Under the pieces are notes generated by a model, which saw nothing but the letters and a program-made list of their open reading frames with translations, was not told the DNA's origin and made no database searches. Shown piece by piece: positions 35,601 to 43,307 of a stretch of DNA of 64,000 nt. The position numbers and the translations under genes are program-made. Origin of the DNA: Pseudobutyrivibrio ruminis (GTDB lineage Bacteria > Bacillota > Clostridia > Lachnospirales > Lachnospiraceae); contig SVER01000007.1 in assembly GCA_015057315.1 (NCBI GenBank), positions 1 through 64,000 on the forward strand, written 5' to 3'. Numbering within the stretch: the first letter of the stretch is position 1; every line of letters starts with the position of its first letter.

Positions 35601-37690
35601 TTATACTTCCTGCAATCCCTAATCTACAGACTTTTAAGAGCATGACTTTCTATGCTACAAGCAGGAATAATAAGCCAGCTCAGTGGGTAATTGGTGATAT
35701 AGCCATTTCACAGATTATTGAGGATGGGCCAGTAATGCTTACTTCTGATAATGAATATTATCGCGATTTGACAACACAGCCACTATGTAGAATGGCATCA
35801 GACAAAGAAAAAGTAAGTATGCTGCTTCCAGCAGGTGAAATGCAGACAATGACAGTTGAATTCACAGAAAATCAGCTTGTCTGGTCTGAGGAAGAATCAT
35901 GGGTATCTCCTGTTACACGTTTACCGGAAAGCACAGAGGATACACTTAATATATATGTATATCCTTCAGAGCATTCAAGACAGATAGAAGGAAATAATGT
36001 AGATTTTGCAGTCCAGTATGCTATGCCATTTACTAATCCTCAGCAGTCTAAGGGAGCCCTTAGACCAATAGAAAGTGGTAAGGATACAGCATGCTTGGTA
36101 GCAACAGGTGTAAGGGCGTCGGGAATGGCTACTTTAAACAGCCTGACCTTGCGGTGCATGAACCCTTCAATGGCATTTGACAGAGCTATTGTTCAACAGG
36201 TACGAGAAGGGGTAATTGTAAGCACTTACTATATTAATTTTAATAATTCATCGGGTATTTTAGGGGTAACTGCAAAGCCAAGCAATATTGCAAGTGCCAG
36301 CGAACCAAGAGAGCAGATAATGTACATTTCCCTTGGAACAGATACGGCGGTGACTACATTGTTTGCTGAGCAAAATGATATAGCTGTATCCTTTAAATAT
36401 AGAACATCACTTGATTTAGGAGCAACAGAATACTATTCACCTTATGTATATTTGACAGATGTAGGTATAGGCAAAATATATCCTGGATTAATGCTAGAGG
36501 TTCCATTTAACATACCTTACGTAACAGATATTACAGGATATAGAATAGTTAGCTTTGGTGGAGTACAGGCCACAGTTGAAGGCGTACTGTTCACTAATTC
36601 AAGTTATTCATCTAAGACAACAGATGAAGTAACCAAAGAGACAATTACAAATGATTTAACCAGACTGGGAGTTTATAGTTCAGCAGAAATTACAGAGGGA
36701 AATATATTAGTACCTGTAACAGTTGGAAATACTATTATTGAAAAACGTGTAACTGCTCCATCCATGACGACTGCAGGTGCAATCAATCCGTTGGATATTA
36801 CATTTACTACAGCAGAAGCACTAGCCACTGGTGAAAGCGGAACCAATGCACCTGTAAGAACGGTATTTAACTATATTGATCAGGCAGGGGCAGCACGAAG
36901 CAGAGTGGTGGCAGATATCAGACAATATATGCAAAGGGCTGAAAGGTCATTTATGACAGGAACAGATGCTAGAATCAGACTATTTTTGCCAGAATGTATG
37001 GAACTTTTATCTATAGACATCCAGCCTTATGATGATTCAGGAACAGCTAATTGGACTATTAGTTCTATCAGTGGTTCATTGGCACTTGGTGAAAAGCTGT
37101 TTAATCGTATGGTTAATCAGCAATTTACCCAGGTGGCTTCAGGTAGCATATATATCAAGGAAATAGCACTTACCACTTATTACTCACTAAATGGTAATGC
37201 TTCGCAGCTGGTAACAAATCACCAGGCAGGTCTTGGAGTAAATAGTGGAGAAAGATTAAATGTATCTGTTGTTGTGGCAGATGGAAGCGGATTTACTGTA
37301 AAGATTTACTGGAAGGTTAATGATGAGCTAACTGAAATTACAGGCTCACTACTTAAGGATTTAACGGCGACAGGCTTCTATCTGTTTGCTCCAGAGACTA
37401 ATGCTACCACGCCTCAGACATATATTATTGAAATAGCATCAAAGGCTAATCCATCAGTAAAAGATGTGATTAACATGAATGTAAATCCTAAGAATAATGG
37501 TACATTGAACGATGTTATTAAAGAATTACAGAACAATCAAAAATGGAATGAGGAGCAGGCTAAGAAACAGGCAGAAGAGGCAAAAAAACAACAACAGCAG
37601 CAACAGCAGACCACTCCTGATTCTGGTAACACGGGAACAGGAGATAGTACTGGAACAAATACAGGTGGTACAGGCACTACAAATCCATAA
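32618..37690 (+). CDS. Giant exported multidomain beta-sandwich protein
   Basis: The 1690-residue protein has a signal peptide (residues ~15-40, cleavage near VYATE) and then a Glu/Thr-rich linker. The rest is made of roughly eight divergent modules of about 200 residues. The clearest ones end in a Trp motif: SWNVQGVTVSKV (~238), DWQMLGLSVAYV (~645), QWVIGDIAISQI (~1021), NWTISSISGSLA (~1477). The pattern recalls PLAT/LH2 or related jelly-roll domains, but this is a visual match. The C-terminus has a short helix, a poly-Gln run and a Thr/Gly tail, without LPXTG or a membrane helix. It is probably a large outer component, such as a surface fibre or cell-wall-spanning scaffold. Confidence 0.72.
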   Translation: MGNSFLRESKNKDFIIRLLAMIMAIVLFVCAIPSSKVYATEQQSTEIEETTEETAEEAGENTTENATEEAAEGETEVESSNQVDNIVKNAPWETDTVTGSSDPTLPAPDIKDMIAGTKSVPAEENLYVLTVATGIKAGDCVHYFAVRYTDNNGANRTKYIFPHQDAFQTSYKYMNEKGGENAAGRKRHEILNSLGYSIGEPTEPTALAPWSVDEYLFKAPHGLATINCVEVFVTSGSWNVQGVTVSKVETVAGYGEYGFYSGKYFFGLGKQKLAEFTKKKANTITISAKSDSLIELCGDNSSYFDIDPLKEEEPTGNNPFDDLYSIRIDFADNQDAGIESYLRTSANDLDPASGNIVEDLAIQLEYKDKNGWTRNVVMPVVLSAIGQYVESGDEVRTYGLCQRGETIAFTACLPEISTIVNTQLYVGTGATSIIKSSCGIDYASPEAAQAKQAMADSLANDSVAIAGVSIYDGTCRLSNIGDGVDSKTGNSYKAVSTAYSFYAPQPSVYYTTTNDNGLRISSGSSEKLSMKSYSSENPLIGITNKKNFLVRLHTDTMDHAATTGEIFVKIKYKTSSGSERSTGQFNVKSQVQSYMGYWPSTSTPKSDFAYYYGVRPDGTIEFPIELTDVTAITNIEVSLGNGEDDWQMLGLSVAYVPEIGPRRVYLQPTSAQKESSAFRMVRTSEKADIPPFPLGLKRHFDPGEGDSWDVDTGQSTGIEELDYSSMRYSMTYEQTQQNLGFVNSKKTYDITVDVADDSDTSNTNGDSGSSNQFYFQLQFKNGNSAVVLANQQLSSDGFRAGCKENFSISVNRDYGALTAVRVIPEDVTEESEIFDKLNIDQIVVTEQSNGGAAMQYIVDSVGWIGIDYHDSAEDNSIKGREGRMMSDMSINKYNVSYQRRVVNLLCEVMTLPWEIEDYLQVEGSISSDITYIDTDGQPQTISFDVISRMAQYMNKTPISYDPPGNADATTLSYYKNMTTVSDPEWMLRPNHTDRFILPAIPNLQTFKSMTFYATSRNNKPAQWVIGDIAISQIIEDGPVMLTSDNEYYRDLTTQPLCRMASDKEKVSMLLPAGEMQTMTVEFTENQLVWSEEESWVSPVTRLPESTEDTLNIYVYPSEHSRQIEGNNVDFAVQYAMPFTNPQQSKGALRPIESGKDTACLVATGVRASGMATLNSLTLRCMNPSMAFDRAIVQQVREGVIVSTYYINFNNSSGILGVTAKPSNIASASEPREQIMYISLGTDTAVTTLFAEQNDIAVSFKYRTSLDLGATEYYSPYVYLTDVGIGKIYPGLMLEVPFNIPYVTDITGYRIVSFGGVQATVEGVLFTNSSYSSKTTDEVTKETITNDLTRLGVYSSAEITEGNILVPVTVGNTIIEKRVTAPSMTTAGAINPLDITFTTAEALATGESGTNAPVRTVFNYIDQAGAARSRVVADIRQYMQRAERSFMTGTDARIRLFLPECMELLSIDIQPYDDSGTANWTISSISGSLALGEKLFNRMVNQQFTQVASGSIYIKEIALTTYYSLNGNASQLVTNHQAGLGVNSGERLNVSVVVADGSGFTVKIYWKVNDELTEITGSLLKDLTATGFYLFAPETNATTPQTYIIEIASKANPSVKDVINMNVNPKNNGTLNDVIKELQNNQKWNEEQAKKQAEEAKKQQQQQQQTTPDSGNTGTGDSTGTNTGGTGTTNP

Positions 37691-37709
37691 TGGGAGGCGC
37701 TGATATTAC

Positions 37710-38516
37710 ATGAACATTTTCGATAAGCTTGGGAAAAGAAATATTATATTGATATCTGTTGCGGTAGTAGCCCTTGTTGTTTTAATAATTCTTTTGGTTG
37801 CAGATATAGACAAGCCAAAGAGTTATTACCAGGATGGTTACGGGGTAAGGGTATCTGATAGTGATAATGGAAGCTTAAATATTACCATTGAAGGTGGTGA
37901 TACAAAGGATGTTCCATGGGTATATCAGGACGAAGAAGAAAATGCACCTGTAGTATATTGCAAAGCCAAGAGTGGTAGTGGAGGAAAAATCAGCATTAAG
38001 GTAACGCCACAAAAGACAGGGTATCATACAATCTGTGTTAAGAAGGACAGGGTAATAAATGATATCAGCTTTAATATAGCAACAGTATATATAGATGTTG
38101 TGGTGGCTGAAAAAGGTAAAGATCTTGTGGCAAAAATTGCAGCTGTAAACGAAACAGCATCAGATGGCCAGGTAGGGGCAATAGATACAGACACTCCTTA
38201 TTATATCAAGGATAATTGTATCTACCTGCCTGCTAATGGTGATTGGGATTTGTATAATGCCGATTTGGTTAAGGCCAGTTCTACAGATACCGATTCAGCT
38301 TCTGAGTCTGAGTCGGATAATGCAGAAGCATTTGATGAAGATATATCTGTAGGTGTTGATGATAAAGGAAGCTATTATTACAAAATAGATTATTTAAGTG
38401 AGGATAAACCTAAGAATCTTATTCTTGAAAGCGAAAGCCTAAATAGGCAAATAAAGCTTGTGGCAAGATTAGGTGAAGATGGAAAGGTCATTATAGAGAA
38501 GGCGAATGAAAAATGA
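37710..38516 (+). CDS. Bitopic membrane protein; possible VirB8-like outer component
   Basis: The 268-residue protein has one membrane helix at residues ~13-33 (ILISVAVVALVVLIILLVA) and a beta-rich extracellular domain with N-terminus inside. VirB8-like proteins of Gram-positive type IV systems have this topology, but the sequence shows no motif that proves membership. A segment of Ser/Glu/Asp (residues ~190-210) is low-complexity. GGGAGG precedes the start, and the stop overlaps the next ATG (ATGA), so it is translationally coupled to the next gene. Confidence 0.68.
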   Translation: MNIFDKLGKRNIILISVAVVALVVLIILLVADIDKPKSYYQDGYGVRVSDSDNGSLNITIEGGDTKDVPWVYQDEEENAPVVYCKAKSGSGGKISIKVTPQKTGYHTICVKKDRVINDISFNIATVYIDVVVAEKGKDLVAKIAAVNETASDGQVGAIDTDTPYYIKDNCIYLPANGDWDLYNADLVKASSTDTDSASESESDNAEAFDEDISVGVDDKGSYYYKIDYLSEDKPKNLILESESLNRQIKLVARLGEDGKVIIEKANEK

Positions 38517-39031
38517 AAGATACCAAAGAGAGAAGACATGAGATAAAAAAGGTTTTACTAAATAATCTGGTTTTAACAGAGGATAAGAAATTAGCACCAG
38601 GACCTGATATCAGGGTAACCCTGTGGGGAATAGGCGATGGAGCTGGTGAAACTTTCTTTTTCGGTGTAAAGAAAAAGGTGTATGAAATGATATCAGATTA
38701 TTCTAATAATACACAGGCAATATATAGGGCAGCTGAGCAAATGAAAGATGTGGGAAGAATGCTTTCCCTTGAAACTGTTGATAGTGGAGCCTGTGTTTTG
38801 GTGAGACATATTTTTTTCAGGCCGGTCGTACTTGTCCTTGAGGAGAATGCGCTAGAGGATACACCAGAGGAAAATATAGATAATAATGGGGAAAATAAAG
38901 AATTAATATTAAGTGCTTATTGTGGAAGAGCCATACTTTCAGGAGTTTCTATGAGGCACGCCATAAATCAGGTGGAAAAAATATTTGGCGGTAAAATCAA
39001 GCGTTATATTGCAACCAAAGAAATGGAGTAG
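38513..39031 (+). CDS. Small cytoplasmic protein of unknown function
   Basis: This 172-residue soluble protein has no signal peptide, membrane helix or known motif that I recognise. It is of mixed alpha/beta type, with DIRVTLWGIGDGAGETFFFGVKKK and VLVRHIFFRPVVLVLEE as its most distinctive parts and an acidic loop (~135-150). It overlaps the preceding membrane-protein gene by four bases. It could be a cytoplasmic adaptor or chaperone of the machine, but this rests on position only. Confidence 0.65.
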   Translation: MKDTKERRHEIKKVLLNNLVLTEDKKLAPGPDIRVTLWGIGDGAGETFFFGVKKKVYEMISDYSNNTQAIYRAAEQMKDVGRMLSLETVDSGACVLVRHIFFRPVVLVLEENALEDTPEENIDNNGENKELILSAYCGRAILSGVSMRHAINQVEKIFGGKIKRYIATKEME

Positions 39032-39070
39032 GAGTTTTATAAATAACAAGGGTTTATAAGGAGGGTACTT

Positions 39071-40468
39071 ATGTCAGATTATTATAATACTGATATCAAT
39101 AAGATTGAGAATGATGACAATAATGGACAAAGTGGTAATAATCCGCCACCAAAAGATAATAACAATCAAAATAATGTAGAAGAGAAAGAGAAAAAGGTTG
39201 TACCTCCACCTAATAATGAAAAACAAAAGGAGGAACAGCAGGAAGAAAATCCAAAGCCTGAGGAAAAGAAAGAAGAAAATCCAAAGCCTGAGGAAGTAAA
39301 GGTTGAGGCTCCAAAGGAAAATGAAGTACAACAACAGGCTGATGTTAAGGTAGAACAAGGCGGAAATATAGTAGATATTAATGCTATGCAGGAAGAGCAT
39401 TTAAATGGGTCTAATGATTTGTCCCAGCTTGATGCCGAGGAAAAATCAAAAGAGAAAACTACAGAGGAAATGCAAAAGGAATTGGAGGAAATAAAGCAGA
39501 GGGAGAAGGCCCAAAAGGAGAGAAAGCAGACTGAAAAAAAGCTTGAAGCAGCAAGAAAAAAGGAACAAAAAAGACTAAAGAACGAAGAGAGGGAAGCAAA
39601 AAGAAAGGCTGAGGCAGAAAAGAATAAAGGAAAGCCAAAGCTTTTTGATATGGGAATAGGACCAGCTCTAGGCTTTGCAGTAGGTGCTGCAGTAGGTGCA
39701 GTATTAGGCTATACCGTAATGGTAATGCCATTTGTTATAGCATCTATTTTTTCAGGTGCGGCAAAATTTGTGCATTATAGCTATAAGAAAGCCCAATATG
39801 CTAAGAGAGCCTTGTTTGACGAAAAAACCAAGGGAGCCAAGAAAGCAGAAGAAAAGGAAATAGAGGATTCCAAGAAATCCGAAAAGGAGCTGGCTAAGGA
39901 AAAGGTAAAGGAGCAGTCTAAGCTAAAGGAAAACAAAGCTGTAAAGCAAGAGGCTAATAAGAATAAACAAAATAGCAATGAGAAGAAGGCTGCTAAGGAG
40001 TACACTGAGGAACAGGAAAAATTCTATAAATGGACTAAAGAACAGCAAGAAAGCACAATATCGCACATGGATCAGAATCTAAAGCTAAAAAATAAGGACT
40101 TTAATAAAGATAAGGAGCACTTTATTAATAATTTAGCCGAAGCGGTTGTATTAGCTCAATACAACATATTAGAAAATAAGGATGGTGTAGTATCAAATAG
40201 GGACTATAAGGGAGAATTTAAAAATTTAGTCAAGCACGTTAAAGAATCTGAAGGCTTTAAGAAGATGACCGAGGGTATAAAGAGCGGAGAAGATATGAAA
40301 AACTTTAGAGATTTAACAGCTAAAGATAGCGGAGCATCTCTATATAACGAATTGGCTAAACATGATAAAGAGGCAGCAAAGATAAATGAACAATTAAAGA
40401 AAGCACAAGAAAAACAGTTACAGAATCCACAGAACCAGCCTAAAGTCGCGGGGTTACCTAATATGTAA
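39071..40468 (+). CDS. Charged membrane-associated protein C
   Basis: The 465-residue protein has three parts. Residues 1-190 are Pro/Glu/Lys/Gln-rich and disordered, with EENPKPEE repeated, then a Lys/Glu coiled coil. Residues ~198-240 are hydrophobic and Gly/Ala-rich (GFAVGAAVGAVLGYTVMVMPFVIASIF), able to form two short membrane helices. Residues ~255-450 are charged helix. There is no signal peptide. The tail ends VAGLPNM, similar to the tails of B1 and D1. It begins the series of large-protein genes that follows the machine genes. A translocator or membrane-docking role is a guess. Confidence 0.68.
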   Translation: MSDYYNTDINKIENDDNNGQSGNNPPPKDNNNQNNVEEKEKKVVPPPNNEKQKEEQQEENPKPEEKKEENPKPEEVKVEAPKENEVQQQADVKVEQGGNIVDINAMQEEHLNGSNDLSQLDAEEKSKEKTTEEMQKELEEIKQREKAQKERKQTEKKLEAARKKEQKRLKNEEREAKRKAEAEKNKGKPKLFDMGIGPALGFAVGAAVGAVLGYTVMVMPFVIASIFSGAAKFVHYSYKKAQYAKRALFDEKTKGAKKAEEKEIEDSKKSEKELAKEKVKEQSKLKENKAVKQEANKNKQNSNEKKAAKEYTEEQEKFYKWTKEQQESTISHMDQNLKLKNKDFNKDKEHFINNLAEAVVLAQYNILENKDGVVSNRDYKGEFKNLVKHVKESEGFKKMTEGIKSGEDMKNFRDLTAKDSGASLYNELAKHDKEAAKINEQLKKAQEKQLQNPQNQPKVAGLPNM

Positions 40469-40502
40469 TTTTTTGACTGTATAAATATATGGGGGTATAT
40501 CT

Positions 40503-43274
40503 ATGCCAAATAAAGTAAATGCTTGGGAACATGAAGGATTTGTCACTAGACAGGAAGCTATGTATGTCATGAACATTCTGTGGGCAACCCTTCCTAAAAG
40601 TGTAATTCCTGCTACAGAATATGGTAGATTAATTAATTCAGCTAAGGGTATTGAAAATGTGGATATTGAAAATATCATACAAGCTGATGAAAATGGAGAA
40701 ATTAAATCAAATAGTAAGTTAGTTAAACTCAGTGGTATGGCGGGCCCAGATGGAATTGTAGATGGATACAAGCTCAAAAGTACTATTAATGATGCCCTTA
40801 ATGCCCAGGCACAAAAGCGTAATGATGCTAGAATAAAAACATTTTATTCTAATCTGGCATACATAAATACTGAAAGTAATGGCAGTATGGTAAGAGCCAT
40901 GATGGAATCCCCTTATGTTTATAATTTGTTTAATTCATTTTCTACACTGCTAAATAATGTGTCTGTAAGCTCAAGTGAATTAAAGGCAGGTCTTGGTGTT
41001 CCTGTGTACGAGACTATAATGGATTTTCAAAACGATATTTGTGATGAGATTAAAGTGGAGTATTATCGCCAACAGGACGGTCCGTTCAAAAGTGGAACCT
41101 TAGGGGAGCAGACGTACTTAGAAAGGCTAAAGGAAGCGCATGATAAATTGCTTCGTAGCTATACTAAGCTTTCTCAGTTGAAAAACGACCCACAAAATAT
41201 CAACAGTAAGTATTTGGGTAGTAATATAGAGTCTTTTTATGGAGTCAATACTAAGTCTACTCGTAACTATGATGGATATTTGGGAATGATTCGAGGTGAA
41301 TCCAAAGCTATAGAAAATGGCTGGGGAGCAAACGATTTATATGTACTTGGTGTTATAGGTAGTGTTGAGGCTGGGATAAGAAGGCTGGAACTATACGGCG
41401 ATGATACAGAAAAAAATGCTATTAAAGGCCTAAAAAGCGAGTTAATGCGCCTTAAGAAAGATTGCTACTATACAATTGTGGATACATCTGATAAGAAACT
41501 GGAAATAGCAAATCAGGTTAATGCATTTATAGAAAAATATAGTCAGGACGCAGTTAATAAGCAAGTACGGGATTGTATGGCAGATGTGGTTCTTTCAAAA
41601 GATAAAATGAAAGAAGCAATTACTGCCATTAAGGAAGAAGTGGCCCTAGACAATAGTAGGAATACATCAATAATTAAAAAAAGGATTCAAGATCCAAAAG
41701 ATTATCTGGATATGTTATATACCGATGCATTAAGTACTGGGGATTATAAATTATTTGTTCTGCAATGCATGGAATTTAAAAAATCAGTAGAGACTGAATA
41801 TGAAGAAGGAACACATGAATATGCAAAGATGTATAGTGCAATTGAGGAGTATTTTGATCCTTCATTTAAGGATGCTAGCTTCATCCAGCAAGGTGTTGCA
41901 GAGGCATATTACAGCCTGTCAATGGAGAAGGCTCAGTTTATAGAAAGCATAGCTTCTGATATAAGAGAGGGTCGGGAAGAAATAGATCCAACTTTAAAAT
42001 TTCTGAAAGCGGATTATGGCTTCAGCCGAAGATATGCCACCAGGATGATGGAAGAAACTGCATTAAATCGGACTATTGGTGGAATAAAAGAATATTTTGA
42101 CAGATATAAGGAAGCTTTCCATAATGAAGCCTTTTTAGAGGATGTTCGTTCTAGTGTTATTAATAGCTCTACTGACATTCTCACATTAGCTGAAAGAAAA
42201 ATGTTCTTGGAAAGTGGGCTAGAAGCAGATAAGAGTCTGGCTGGTTATGGTGTGGATGAAAATGGACTTGGTATTGATTTGAAGACTAATGATGATGATA
42301 TTGTAGATCAAATTCGTAAAGATAAAACATCGTTGGATTCTTATGCTAAAGGATTTAATGTTTTAAAGAATCTTGCTTCAGATTATTCTAATCAGCTAAG
42401 TGAACTGGCAGCTGGAAAGCGTACTGCTGTAAGAAAAAATGGAGGCTTTTATGATGCAGAAAATCAAACAATTAAGGTTGATTTTGACAAATGTAATTCT
42501 AGAGCTTTTATGAATATGTTTAATGCCATGAAGGCTGTAAACGAATTAACTGTAAATGACAGTCCAGCTAAAATCTGTGAAGCTTATCATAATCTAGATA
42601 TTATGTCTGCTGCTTATGAAGCTAAAATAAGAGGACAGAAGCTTGCAGCATTCACTAGTAATGGTAAAGGCAGATTGGCTCTTTCCGTTTCTTTACAAGA
42701 GTTTGCGAAAGGGGCTATTAAAGAATTAGGAAAGATACCTGAAAATATGGCATGTAATCAGTCTATGGAAAAACAGATTGAATCGATGACTACATTAAAA
42801 AACACCATGATAAATCGCATTAAGCCAAGGCTTACAGAACATTTTGCAGAGCAAAAGAAAGAATATGTCAATAAATATTTGGGGGATTATGTTACCGAAG
42901 TAAACAATTCAGAAGATAAGAATATAATTCTTAGAGCGAATAAAGATAATCTTCAAAAGGGATTGGCTGCGGCAATAGCTATTTCTTACATGGAAAATAC
43001 AGTTAATAGTAATCCAACAGCTTTATTTAGTTGTAAAGATTTTAGCGATAATAATCTTACTAAAGAAATTAATAAATTAAATAATCGATATGAATTTTTC
43101 TCTATGATTGAAAATGTAAAGGGAACTGATGATTATAACAGACTTGTTAATATGGCAAAGACAAATCCAAAAAGCCTTATTGATGAAATGAGTAAATTCA
43201 AAGTTAAACCTAAGGTAGAAGAACCTAAAAATCCTGTTCAACAAGCAAGTGGACCAAACTTAAATTTGATTTGA
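40503..43274 (+). CDS. Large protein D1, paralogue of D2
   Basis: This 923-residue protein is soluble, helical and without signal peptide. It is related to the next gene product over most of its length. Shared landmarks are a WE-EGF start (residues ~8-14), FYSNLAYI (~112), SSSELKAGLGVPVYE (~155-170), IRGESKAIENGWGANDLYVLGVIG (~260-285), and the segment NSRAFMNMFNAMKAVNEL (~660). The tail is Lys/Glu/Pro-rich and ends GPNLNLI. A GGGGG site precedes the ATG. No enzymatic motif is visible. It is a candidate substrate of the adjacent machine. Confidence 0.77.
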   Translation: MPNKVNAWEHEGFVTRQEAMYVMNILWATLPKSVIPATEYGRLINSAKGIENVDIENIIQADENGEIKSNSKLVKLSGMAGPDGIVDGYKLKSTINDALNAQAQKRNDARIKTFYSNLAYINTESNGSMVRAMMESPYVYNLFNSFSTLLNNVSVSSSELKAGLGVPVYETIMDFQNDICDEIKVEYYRQQDGPFKSGTLGEQTYLERLKEAHDKLLRSYTKLSQLKNDPQNINSKYLGSNIESFYGVNTKSTRNYDGYLGMIRGESKAIENGWGANDLYVLGVIGSVEAGIRRLELYGDDTEKNAIKGLKSELMRLKKDCYYTIVDTSDKKLEIANQVNAFIEKYSQDAVNKQVRDCMADVVLSKDKMKEAITAIKEEVALDNSRNTSIIKKRIQDPKDYLDMLYTDALSTGDYKLFVLQCMEFKKSVETEYEEGTHEYAKMYSAIEEYFDPSFKDASFIQQGVAEAYYSLSMEKAQFIESIASDIREGREEIDPTLKFLKADYGFSRRYATRMMEETALNRTIGGIKEYFDRYKEAFHNEAFLEDVRSSVINSSTDILTLAERKMFLESGLEADKSLAGYGVDENGLGIDLKTNDDDIVDQIRKDKTSLDSYAKGFNVLKNLASDYSNQLSELAAGKRTAVRKNGGFYDAENQTIKVDFDKCNSRAFMNMFNAMKAVNELTVNDSPAKICEAYHNLDIMSAAYEAKIRGQKLAAFTSNGKGRLALSVSLQEFAKGAIKELGKIPENMACNQSMEKQIESMTTLKNTMINRIKPRLTEHFAEQKKEYVNKYLGDYVTEVNNSEDKNIILRANKDNLQKGLAAAIAISYMENTVNSNPTALFSCKDFSDNNLTKEINKLNNRYEFFSMIENVKGTDDYNRLVNMAKTNPKSLIDEMSKFKVKPKVEEPKNPVQQASGPNLNLI

Positions 43275-43307
43275 ATGATGCTAACATCCGCAGCAAGGAG
43301 GTAATTT

